Source: Calditrichota bacterium | GTDB taxonomy: Bacteria; Zhuqueibacterota; Zhuqueibacteria; Residuimicrobiales; Krinioviventaceae | Assembly: GCA_003818595.1 (NCBI GenBank) | Contig: RPQV01000166.1 | Location: 1 to 7,301, forward strand | DNA: 7,301 nucleotides | Direction: 5' to 3' | Part shown: piece after piece, positions 1 through 6,212 of the stretch | Numbering within the stretch: position 1 is the first letter of the stretch | How the letters are laid out: every line of letters begins with the position of its first letter | Translations under genes and position numbers: made by a program | Notes under the pieces: generated by a model | What the model saw: only the letters and a program-made list of their open reading frames with translations | Databases searched by the model: none | What the model was told of the DNA's origin: nothing

Positions 1-168
1 CGCCTGCTGCATGAGGGTACGATTTCCTCACTCAAGCGGTTCAAAGATGACGCGCGCGAAATCGCCGCCGGATTTGAGTGCGGCGTCAGCATTGAGCGGT
101 TCAACGACCTCAAGGTCAACGACATCATCGAAGCGTATGAAATAGTTGAGGAGAAACGGACGCTATAA
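1..168 (+). CDS. infB: Translation initiation factor IF-2, C-terminal end (partial)
   Basis: This is the last 55 codons of IF-2, the GTPase that brings initiator tRNA to the 30S subunit and promotes subunit joining; the 5' part lies outside the window. The frame is open from base 1 to a TAA at 166-168. The residues match the end of the last beta-barrel domain, which binds fMet-tRNA: a segment reading SSLKRFKDDAREI, then GFECGVSIERFNDLK, then DIIEAYEIVEEKRTL. The pattern 'lkRfKddv.ev..G.ECGi...f.D...gDviE.yei' is highly conserved at the IF-2 C-terminus. The stop codon shares one base with the next start (TAATG), so ylxP is probably translationally coupled. The G domain cannot be assessed here. 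Confidence 0.95.
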   Translation, partial: RLLHEGTISSLKRFKDDAREIAAGFECGVSIERFNDLKVNDIIEAYEIVEEKRTL

Positions 169-449
169 TGCTGATCGGCACGCTGCAGGTGGAATTTCTC
201 ATTCCAGACAGTGAATCCCTCAAAGCAAAACGCATGGTTCTGAGCAGCATCAAGCAGAGGCTGCAGAACAAATTTAATGTCTCGGTTGCCGAGGTGGATT
301 ATAATGATTTATGGCAACGATCAGTGTTGGGTGTGGCGATAGTTGCCAACGAGAAACGATTCCTGGAACAGGCGTTGACTCAAATTCTCTCTTTTTTTGA
401 TGAAAATGATCAAATCGAAGTCGTTGATCATCGGATAGAAATATTATGA
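168..449 (+). CDS. ylxP: DUF503 / YlxP family protein, probable ribosome-associated factor
   Basis: This 93-residue protein is the usual full length for the DUF503 (YlxP) family. It carries the family hallmarks: an N-terminal beta strand (LIGTLQVEFLIP, residues 2-13), the SLKAKR motif (17-22), FNVSVAEVD (36-44), then DLWQRSVLGVAIVAN (47-61). The fold is a small ferredoxin-like alpha/beta domain, presumably cytoplasmic. The gene is fixed between infB and rbfA in many phyla, which suggests a role in small-subunit maturation or translation, but the biochemical function is not firmly established. The ATG overlaps the infB stop by one base. A GAGGAG at 148-153 lies 14 bases upstream of it, rather far for a ribosome binding site, so coupling to infB translation is likely. 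Confidence 0.9.
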   Translation: MLIGTLQVEFLIPDSESLKAKRMVLSSIKQRLQNKFNVSVAEVDYNDLWQRSVLGVAIVANEKRFLEQALTQILSFFDENDQIEVVDHRIEIL

Positions 450-458
450 AAAGCGAAT

Positions 459-809
459 ATGCAGATTAAACGGGCAGAACGAATCGCAGCAGTCATCCAT
501 GAAAAGGTGGGCAATATGCTCATTCGGGGACTCAAAGACCCTGAATTGAGTTTGATCACCATTACCAAGGTCAGAGTGACGGATGATGTATCGCATGCGA
601 AAATTTATTACAGTGTGTACGGCGATGAAAAGCGCAAACTGCAGGCCGCACAGGCACTGGAACGCGCAAAAGGATTCATCCGCACGGAAATCAGCCATGA
701 ATTGAAGGTTCGGACCGTTCCAACCCTGGCGTTTTGTTATGATGATTCCGTGGAATATGCCGATCATATCGAACGTCTGCTCAAGCAGATTCAAAATGAA
801 TCACATTAG
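459..809 (+). CDS. rbfA: 30S ribosome-binding factor A
   Basis: RbfA is a cytoplasmic KH-fold protein that binds immature 30S subunits near the 5' end of 16S rRNA (helix 1 and the neck) and is needed for late maturation and growth in the cold. The 116-residue product has the normal length. The family pattern is clear: an N-terminal helix with RAERIAAVIHEKV (residues 5-17), the LKDPEL motif (25-30), the central strands ITITKVRVTDDVSHAKIYYSV, then GFIRTEISHELKVRTVPTLAF followed by a Y-D-D-S segment. ATG 459 starts 9 bases after the ylxP stop and has no convincing Shine-Dalgarno sequence. An ATG at 446 is out of frame and closes after seven codons. It is probably cotranscribed with infB and ylxP. 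Confidence 0.95.
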   Translation: MQIKRAERIAAVIHEKVGNMLIRGLKDPELSLITITKVRVTDDVSHAKIYYSVYGDEKRKLQAAQALERAKGFIRTEISHELKVRTVPTLAFCYDDSVEYADHIERLLKQIQNESH

Positions 810-838
810 CTCTTTGACAGCGCTGAATTTTTCCGCCT

Positions 839-1522
839 ATGACCCCGAACATCAATGAAGCCGTCATCAATATCCGCAAGCCGATAGGCTGGACATCCAA
901 TGATGTGGTCAGACGGGTGAAAAAGATGTTTCCACAGGTCAAGGTGGGACATGCCGGCTCGCTCGATCCGTTTGCAGACGGCGTCCTCCTGGTGTGCACC
1001 GGAAAGGCCACAAAGCAAGTCTCTCAATTTATGGAGCTTGAAAAAGCGTATCGCGCCGTGTTTCAATTCGGCATTGAAACAGATACGGCTGACATCAGCG
1101 GCATGATTTCGCGTCGCCAACCACCGGACGCTTTGTCCAGCGAAAAAATCATTCAGGTATTGCCTCACTTTCGAGGTGAAATCGAACAATCGCCGCCATT
1201 ATATTCAGCCATACACATCGAAGGAAAACGGGCTTATCATCTGGTGCGCAGCGGTGAAAAGCCGGAGCTGGAAAAAAGACGCATTCATATTTACCAATTG
1301 GAGTTGCTGGAGCTGGATGAAACATGCGCCACCTTTGACATTGTGTGCGCCAAAGGTGTTTACATTCGCTCCTTGGCGGTCGATATCGCTCAGGCCATCG
1401 GAGAAATCGCTTTTGTTAAAAAGCTGACCCGGATGCGCATCGGAGATTATCAACTCCAGGATTCACTGAACATTACAGATGTACACAAGATTTTTTCAAC
1501 ATGTGAAGATGGGATCTTTTGA
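839..1522 (+). CDS. truB: tRNA pseudouridine(55) synthase TruB, short form
   Basis: TruB isomerises U55 in the T-loop of nearly all elongator tRNAs to pseudouridine and also acts as a tRNA chaperone. Catalytic Asp43 lies in GHAGSLDPFADGVLLVC (residues 37-53), the TruB motif II region. Other family segments are KPIGWTSNDVV (14-24), the KAYRAVFQFGIETDTADISG block, QSPPLYSAIHIEGKRAYHL, and the CAKGVYIRSLAVDIA block. The protein is 227 residues, against about 300 for E. coli TruB; the catalytic core is complete, but little follows the LTRMRIGDYQL segment, so the C-terminal PUA-like region is missing or minimal. ATG 839 is the only standard start after an in-frame TGA at 824-826, and no good ribosome binding site precedes it. 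The TGA stop overlaps the ribF start by three bases. Confidence 0.95.
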   Translation: MTPNINEAVINIRKPIGWTSNDVVRRVKKMFPQVKVGHAGSLDPFADGVLLVCTGKATKQVSQFMELEKAYRAVFQFGIETDTADISGMISRRQPPDALSSEKIIQVLPHFRGEIEQSPPLYSAIHIEGKRAYHLVRSGEKPELEKRRIHIYQLELLELDETCATFDIVCAKGVYIRSLAVDIAQAIGEIAFVKKLTRMRIGDYQLQDSLNITDVHKIFSTCEDGIF

Positions 1523-2463
1523 ATATCCTTTGGAGTATAACAGAGCATTTGAGCGGCCCGGGAACCGTCGTAACGGTCGGCACATTTGATGGATTTCATC
1601 TCGGGCACCAGAAAATTCTTGAACGGACGATTCAGCATGCCGTAGAAAATGGGTTGCGCTCCCTCCTGCTCACTTTTGAGCCGCATCCGAGATTGGTGGT
1701 GTCTACAGAGGGAGCGGAACGTCTCAAACTGCTGACGACGATCGATGAAAAAATTGAAATATTGGAACCGAGTCGACTCAATTACCTGGTCATCTCGAAT
1801 TTCACTCACGCCTTTGCCGCGATCTCGGCAGAGATATTTATTCGCGAATACCTGGTCGGTCGATTCAATATGAAGGCTATTGTCATCGGTCAGAATCATA
1901 CCTTTGGTCGTAACCGCCAAGGAAATGTCAAGCTGCTGAAATCTCTGGCAGACGAGCTCGAATTTCAAGTGATCGAGTTGCAGCCGCTGCGGATTGAAGA
2001 GGAGAATATCAGCAGCACCTTCATCCGCTGCGCTTTGAATGAAGGTCGGATCGAACAGGCCAATCGAATGCTGGGACGGCCCTATTCGATGCGCGGCAAA
2101 GTCGTCGAAGGTCATAAAAAAGGACGACTGTTGGGTTTCCCGACGGCTAACCTGCGTTCACCGTCACAGTATAAATTGACCCCGAAATCAGGGATCTATG
2201 CGACCAAGGTCAAAGTGGGAGTGGAAATCCGCGAATCAGTCACCTATATTGGCGATCGACCGACGTTTAGCGGCGTCGAAAAAACGACCGAGGTTCACAT
2301 ACACGACTTTGATCAGGATCTTTATGATAAAGAAATCGAAGTCTATTATTATACATTTTTAAGAGAGGATGCCAAGTTTGCAAACACCTCGGAATTGATC
2401 GATCAGATTAATCAGGATAAAAAAAGCTCAATCAAATATTTCGCAAATGGAGGAAATCTTTAA
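1519..2463 (+). CDS. ribF: Bifunctional riboflavin kinase / FAD synthetase
   Basis: RibF phosphorylates riboflavin to FMN and then adenylylates FMN to FAD. The 314-residue length is normal. The N-terminal nucleotidyltransferase domain (about 16-185) shows TVVTVGTFDGFHLGHQKIL with the HxGH motif at 27-30, FEPHPR (53-58), IGQNHTFGRNRQGN (123-136) and ISSTFIR (164-170). The C-terminal flavokinase domain (about 186-305) shows GRLLGFPTANL (202-212), SGIYA, YIGDRPTF (243-250) and EVHIHDFDQDLY, where Glu258 is the expected catalytic base. It ends with the familiar LREDAKF and LIDQINQD pattern. The predicted start is TTG 1519, inside the truB stop (TTGA overlap), preceded by a weak GGGAT element; the next in-frame ATG (Met118) would destroy the transferase domain. 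The TAA overlaps the rpsO start by one base. Confidence 0.95.
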   Translation: MNILWSITEHLSGPGTVVTVGTFDGFHLGHQKILERTIQHAVENGLRSLLLTFEPHPRLVVSTEGAERLKLLTTIDEKIEILEPSRLNYLVISNFTHAFAAISAEIFIREYLVGRFNMKAIVIGQNHTFGRNRQGNVKLLKSLADELEFQVIELQPLRIEEENISSTFIRCALNEGRIEQANRMLGRPYSMRGKVVEGHKKGRLLGFPTANLRSPSQYKLTPKSGIYATKVKVGVEIRESVTYIGDRPTFSGVEKTTEVHIHDFDQDLYDKEIEVYYYTFLREDAKFANTSELIDQINQDKKSSIKYFANGGNL

Positions 2464-2732
2464 TGCCGATTAGCAAAGAACAAAAGTCGACACTCATCCA
2501 GGAGTTCGGCGCCAATGCGCAGGATTCAGGCAAGGCTGAAGTTCAGATTGCCCTGTTGACCGCACGCATCAACGACCTCACCCGTCATTTCCAGGCTCAC
2601 CCCAAGGATCATCATTCCCGCCGGGGTCTGCTGAAAATGGTAGGAAAACGTCGTCGGCTGTTGGACTATTTGAAAAATGAGGATATCGGAAAATACAGAT
2701 CGATGATCGCCCAATTGGGGATACGTCGATAA
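2463..2732 (+). CDS. rpsO: 30S ribosomal protein S15
   Basis: S15 is a primary 16S rRNA-binding protein of the 30S platform, contacting the helix 20/21/22 junction and forming bridge B4 with 23S rRNA. The 89 codons match the E. coli length exactly. Diagnostic segments are GKAEVQIALLTARINDLTRHF (residues 23-43), the invariant HPKDHHSRRGLL stretch (46-57), and VGKRRRLLDYL (60-70), ending in LGIRR. The ATG shares one base with the ribF stop and has a strong GGAGG (2449-2453) nine bases upstream, inside the ribF 3' end; this should give S15 high independent initiation. In many bacteria pnp follows; here it is replaced by a transporter module. Confidence 0.97.
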   Translation: MPISKEQKSTLIQEFGANAQDSGKAEVQIALLTARINDLTRHFQAHPKDHHSRRGLLKMVGKRRRLLDYLKNEDIGKYRSMIAQLGIRR

Positions 2733-2794
2733 ATTAACTTTACTTCGGCTGACACTTACGTCTTTCGAAAATTGTTGCGATCAAAAATGTCGCG

Positions 2795-2802
2795 AAAGGA
2801 GG
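2795..2802 (+). promoter_or_regulatory. Strong Shine-Dalgarno site for the GldA-like ATPase
   Basis: AAAGGAGG, a near-perfect complement to the 16S rRNA 3' end, sits eight bases before ATG 2811. It fixes that ATG as the start. A TTG at 2772 in the same frame would add 13 residues that fit no known ABC N-terminus and would place this site inside the coding region. Confidence 0.85.
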
Positions 2803-2810
2803 TTTTTGCA

Positions 2811-3755
2811 ATGATCGATGTGCAACAAGTATCGAGGTACTTTGGCGATGTGATAGCTGTTAGAGACGTCTCCTTTCATGTTGAAAAAGGAGAAATTGTT
2901 GGTTTCCTGGGTCCCAACGCGGCCGGGAAAACCACCACCATGCGCATTTTAACGACCTATCTGCCCGCAACCTCAGGAACTGCCAAGGTTGCCGGATTCG
3001 ATGTTCATGAGAATTCGATGCAGGTTCGCCGGCGCATCGGCTATCTACCGGAAAATCCGCCTCTATACCAGGAAATGCGAGTACGCGATTATCTTGATTT
3101 CGTCGCGAAAATAAAGGGCGTCGCTCCCGTCGATCGTAAAAAAGCGATTGTCGACGTGATGGGCAAGACTGCCATTGACAAAGTTGAAAATCGCGTCATA
3201 AAAACATTATCCAAGGGATTCAAACAACGCGTCGGAATTGCCCAGGCACTGGTGCATAATCCGGATGTGCTGATTTTGGACGAACCGACTGTTGGTTTGG
3301 ATCCCAATCAGATTATTGAAGTGCGCGAATTGATCAAGAGCCTTGCAGGAAATCACACGATCATCCTCAGCACTCATATTTTGCCCGAAGTCAGCATGAC
3401 GTGCCAACGAGTCGTGATCATCAATAAAGGATCAATCGTCGCCCAGGATTCGACCGACAGTCTGACGAAAAAACATGCCGGCGGCCGTCGATTCACGGTG
3501 TGCACAGATGCTCCATTTGAGGCAGTACGGGAAAAACTGACCGCAATTCCGGCTGTCGACCGCGTCGAAATCAACCGCGAAGGTCATGAATATACGACTC
3601 TCGTGGTGGAAAGCAAAGATCATGATGTTCGGCCAGAAATCGCACGCACAATCATCGAAAACCATTGGCCGCTATATGAAATAAAATCTGAAGGCGTCAG
3701 TCTGGAAGATGTATTCCTTGATCTAACCACCAGTGAGGAGGGCGCCGCATCATGA
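2811..3755 (+). CDS. GldA-like ABC transporter ATP-binding protein
   Basis: This 314-residue cytoplasmic ATPase should power the permease encoded next. The nucleotide-binding domain has an A-loop aromatic (Tyr10/Phe11), Walker A GPNAAGKT (34-41), a Q-loop region reading YLPENPPLY (77-85) with Glu in place of the usual Gln, signature LSKGF (132-136), Walker B LILDE (153-157) with catalytic Glu157, a D-loop at GLDP (161-164) and switch His188. The YLPE/LSKGF/GLDPNQI combination is typical of the GldA and ABC-2 drug/export branch. A C-terminal domain (about 236-314) of the DUF4162 type ends in SLEDVFLDLTT. ATG 2811 is chosen from its Shine-Dalgarno site. The stop overlaps the permease start by four bases (ATGA). 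The transported substrate cannot be read from the sequence. Confidence 0.92.
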   Translation: MIDVQQVSRYFGDVIAVRDVSFHVEKGEIVGFLGPNAAGKTTTMRILTTYLPATSGTAKVAGFDVHENSMQVRRRIGYLPENPPLYQEMRVRDYLDFVAKIKGVAPVDRKKAIVDVMGKTAIDKVENRVIKTLSKGFKQRVGIAQALVHNPDVLILDEPTVGLDPNQIIEVRELIKSLAGNHTIILSTHILPEVSMTCQRVVIINKGSIVAQDSTDSLTKKHAGGRRFTVCTDAPFEAVREKLTAIPAVDRVEINREGHEYTTLVVESKDHDVRPEIARTIIENHWPLYEIKSEGVSLEDVFLDLTTSEEGAAS

Positions 3756-4537
3756 GAAACTTTACCGCGATTTATCAACGTGAAATCAAGTCCTATTTCT
3801 CTTCACCTATCGCCTATGTGGTGATCGGATTATTTCTGGCTTTGTCAGGACTCTTTTTCTATTTGATTGTTTCAAATTTTGTACAGATGTGCATGCGATA
3901 CGATATGCAGGCACAATATTATCAAATGGCGCCGCCCAAGCTCAATGTCAATATGATGGCCATACGCCCGATCCTGCATAATATGAGCTTGTTCGCGCTC
4001 TTTTTCCTGCCGCTCGTCACCATGCGGCTCTATTCTGACGAAAAACGCTCCGGCACAATTGAATTGCTGATGACTTCACCGGTTACCAATCTTCAGGCAA
4101 TTCTCGGCAAATTCATGGCCGCTGCCGCACTCTTTCTGGTCATGCTTGCGGGTACTTTCCTGTTCATCATCTTTCTCTTCTTTTATGGAAAACCCGAAGT
4201 CGGACCAATTTTGACCGGCTATTTGGGTCTGTTTTTATTGGGATTGTCTTATATCTCATTCGGCGTCTTTTTTTCCACCCTCACAGACAATCAAATTATC
4301 GCAGCCGTCAGCACCTTTGTATTTATCCTGTTTTTCTGGGCAATCGGCTGGGTTTCCGGCTTTGTCAGTCAGTCGCTGGGAGAACTCTTTTCTCATTTTT
4401 CCCTGATCGAACATTTTGACGATTTTGCCAAAGGTGTGCTCGACACCAAACACCTCATTTATTACTTGAGTTTTATATTCATGGGATTATTTCTTTCGTT
4501 CGTTTCAATTGAATCGGCAAGATGGAGGGGCAGATGA
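3752..4537 (+). CDS. GldF-like ABC-2 type permease
   Basis: This 261-residue integral membrane protein has about six hydrophobic segments (roughly 20-42, 78-94, 118-145, 150-175, 182-206 and 237-256). The N-terminus (IYQREIKSYFSSPIAYVV) and the amphipathic coupling region RLYSDEKRSGTIELLMTSPV (92-111) are hallmarks of ABC-2/GldF permeases, where the latter segment is the cytoplasmic contact with the ATPase. A loop of about 35 residues between the first two membrane segments (M46-M78) contains a Met/Tyr/Gln-rich stretch and is probably extracytoplasmic. GAGGAGGG (3735-3742) lies nine bases before the ATG, inside the upstream gene. Both ends overlap neighbours by ATGA, implying coordinated synthesis of ATPase, permease and auxiliary protein. 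Whether it dimerises or pairs with another permease is not visible here. Confidence 0.9.
   Translation: MRNFTAIYQREIKSYFSSPIAYVVIGLFLALSGLFFYLIVSNFVQMCMRYDMQAQYYQMAPPKLNVNMMAIRPILHNMSLFALFFLPLVTMRLYSDEKRSGTIELLMTSPVTNLQAILGKFMAAAALFLVMLAGTFLFIIFLFFYGKPEVGPILTGYLGLFLLGLSYISFGVFFSTLTDNQIIAAVSTFVFILFFWAIGWVSGFVSQSLGELFSHFSLIEHFDDFAKGVLDTKHLIYYLSFIFMGLFLSFVSIESARWRGR
4524..4530 (+). promoter_or_regulatory. Shine-Dalgarno site deciding the GldG-like start
   Basis: GGAGGGG lies five bases before ATG 4534 and eight before ATG 4537. An earlier in-frame ATG at 4522 overlaps this site and has no purine-rich element of its own, so the start is placed at 4534 or 4537. 4534 gives the same four-base ATGA overlap with the upstream stop that is seen at the previous junction. 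Confidence 0.7.
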
Positions 4538-6096
4538 TGAAAAAATATGCCGCACTTTTCGGATTGCTCGGAATCGCAATTATTCTTGCCGGCTTGATCG
4601 TCTATTCCATCAATGCCAAGATGAATACGTTTGCGATTGTGCTGCTGGCGCTGGGACTTGCACTGGAAATCGCTTTTGTCGTGCTGCGGTTTCAGGAAAT
4701 CAAATCAGGACTGACCAGCCGCTCGGCAAAATTCGGCAGCAATGCCGCTTTGATGATCCTGATACTATTGGGTATCCTAGTGGTCATCAACATTTTAGGA
4801 AATCGTTTTGCTTATCGGGCCGATATGACGGCCTCTCAAGTTTTCAGTTTGGCGGATCAGACGCGCAAGGTGCTCAAGAATCTCGATCAGGATGTGCTTG
4901 TGCTCGGCTTTTTCAAGTCCGGTGAAGAGGCACAGGCGAGAGAACTGATGACCGAATATTCCCATTTTACCCAGCGTCTTAAATATGAATTTATCGATCC
5001 TGATAAACAACCCGGTCTGGCCAAAAAATATGATGTCAAATCCTACGGTACGGTGGTCGTCGAATACCTGGAAAAGCAGGAAAAGGTCAACACCGTATCC
5101 GAAGAAGCCATCACCAATGCCATCATAAAAGTCACTCGTGAAGGCAAAAAGACTATATACTTCACCACCGGTCATGGCGAGAAGGATATCGACGATGCGG
5201 AACAAAATGGCTTTAGCAAATTCAAAGATGCGCTGAAGGAATTGAACTATGACGTTGAAAAAATATTTCTCGTTCAGCAGCCTGATTCTCTTCCGCCCGA
5301 TTGCGCACTGCTGATCACTGCCGGACCACAAACGGATCTGCTGCAGCCGGAAAAAGATATGATTACCGGTTACCTTAAACGCGGCGGGAAATTGTTGCTG
5401 CTGCTCGATCCCTCAGCTCCTTCCAGTTATGAATCATTGGCAAAAGAGTGGGGAATCGAGGTTGGACGCAATTTCATCGTCGAACTGTCGCCGGTTGGAC
5501 AACTATTCGGCGCCGGTCCCATTATGCCGGTCGTCACCAGTTATGAGACCCACAACATCACCGAGGGATTCCAAGGGATGATGACGTTGTTCTCAGAAGC
5601 GCGCTCGGTTTCGCGCATGGAATCTGCCCCCAGCGGCATCACCGTCACCGAGATTGCCAAAACCAGCAACAACAGCTGGGGTGAATCATCTCCACTCAAA
5701 GAAAATGCGCGCGTCGGTTTTGACGAACAGAGCGATAAGCAAGGCCCCCTGTCCATCCTGACAGTCGCGGAACAAAGTGCTCAAAATCCGCAGACTCGAC
5801 CGGATAAGTTTGGACTCGGTGTTGGAGAGATAAAGGCTCGAGTCGCCATCTTTGGAGATTCGGACTTTGCCGTCAATGGCTATTTTAATTTCCAGGCCAA
5901 CGGCAATTTGATGCTCAATACGGTGAACTGGCTGGCGGGTGAAGAAGATCTGATCAGCATTCGACCGCGAGATCCGGAGGACCGCCGTCTCTCGTTGACG
6001 GCAAAACAGTCCAAAATGATGCTCTGGTTTGGCGTCATTCTGCTGCCTCTGGCGGTTTTTACTCTGGGAGTTTACGTTTATAAAAAAAGAAAATAG
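4534..6096 (+). CDS. GldG-like membrane-anchored ABC transporter auxiliary protein
   Basis: The 520-residue product fits the GldG / ABC_transp_aux family, a large extracytoplasmic protein anchored in the membrane and encoded with GldF-type permeases. Three hydrophobic segments lie at the N-terminus (about 5-24, 32-51 and 70-88), followed by a soluble region (about 90-495) and a final membrane segment (about 496-515) ending in a basic KKRK tail. Family landmarks are ADMTASQVFSLADQT (96-110), TGHGEKDIDD starting at 212, LLLLLDPSAPSS, GDSDF (441-445) and NTVNWLAGE (462-470) followed by ISIRPRD. This resembles the GATase-like/IFT52-type fold reported for the family, with no evident catalytic triad. 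A strong terminator follows 11 bases after the stop. Its role is probably to partner the permease; substrate and activity are unknown. Confidence 0.88.
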   Translation: MMKKYAALFGLLGIAIILAGLIVYSINAKMNTFAIVLLALGLALEIAFVVLRFQEIKSGLTSRSAKFGSNAALMILILLGILVVINILGNRFAYRADMTASQVFSLADQTRKVLKNLDQDVLVLGFFKSGEEAQARELMTEYSHFTQRLKYEFIDPDKQPGLAKKYDVKSYGTVVVEYLEKQEKVNTVSEEAITNAIIKVTREGKKTIYFTTGHGEKDIDDAEQNGFSKFKDALKELNYDVEKIFLVQQPDSLPPDCALLITAGPQTDLLQPEKDMITGYLKRGGKLLLLLDPSAPSSYESLAKEWGIEVGRNFIVELSPVGQLFGAGPIMPVVTSYETHNITEGFQGMMTLFSEARSVSRMESAPSGITVTEIAKTSNNSWGESSPLKENARVGFDEQSDKQGPLSILTVAEQSAQNPQTRPDKFGLGVGEIKARVAIFGDSDFAVNGYFNFQANGNLMLNTVNWLAGEEDLISIRPRDPEDRRLSLTAKQSKMMLWFGVILLPLAVFTLGVYVYKKRK

Positions 6097-6106
6097 CCGC
6101 ATGAAC

Positions 6107-6135
6107 AGGGCTTTCACGATGAAAGCCCTTTTTTT
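6107..6135 (+). terminator. Intrinsic (Rho-independent) terminator
   Basis: A perfect 10-bp inverted repeat pairs AGGGCTTTCA (6107-6116) with TGAAAGCCCT (6120-6129) around a CGA loop, followed directly by seven T residues (6129-6135, the first also part of the stem). It starts 11 bases after the GldG-like stop. No A-run abuts the 5' side of the stem, so it should act on the + strand only. It separates the ABC module from the DUF4340 gene. Confidence 0.93.
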
Positions 6136-6212
6136 AATTTCTGACAATTTTTTCTCATTTGGGGAATTGTCATCGTGATAATCAGCACGTTCTTCAAATT
6201 GGGAGATTTCCT

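Noticed and set aside
2733..2810. A terminator or promoter between rpsO and the ATPase gene.
   Set aside because: No GC-rich hairpin followed by T residues is present, and a CTGACA at about 2750 has no suitable -10 partner.
2811..3755. Non-standard ATPase motifs (GPNAAGKT in Walker A, Glu instead of Gln in the Q-loop region) as signs of a defective enzyme.
   Set aside because: The essential Walker A Lys/Thr, Walker B Asp-Glu, signature and switch His are all present, and the YLPE form is common in GldA-type ATPases.
4509..4925. A 138-codon + strand open frame overlapping the GldG-like gene.
   Set aside because: Its product is Cys/Arg/Gly-rich with no family resemblance, and it lies in another frame of a gene with clear family motifs; it is a shadow frame.
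4795..5331. A 178-codon minus-strand open frame.
   Set aside because: Antisense to the GldG-like coding region, with no ribosome binding logic or recognisable motif; all minus-strand frames in the window look like shadows of + strand genes.
6136..6212. A promoter for the DUF4340 gene (GATAAT at 6177-6182 resembles a -10 box).
   Set aside because: No matching -35 element lies 16-18 bases upstream, so the similarity alone is too weak to annotate, although an independent promoter is plausible given the terminator before it.
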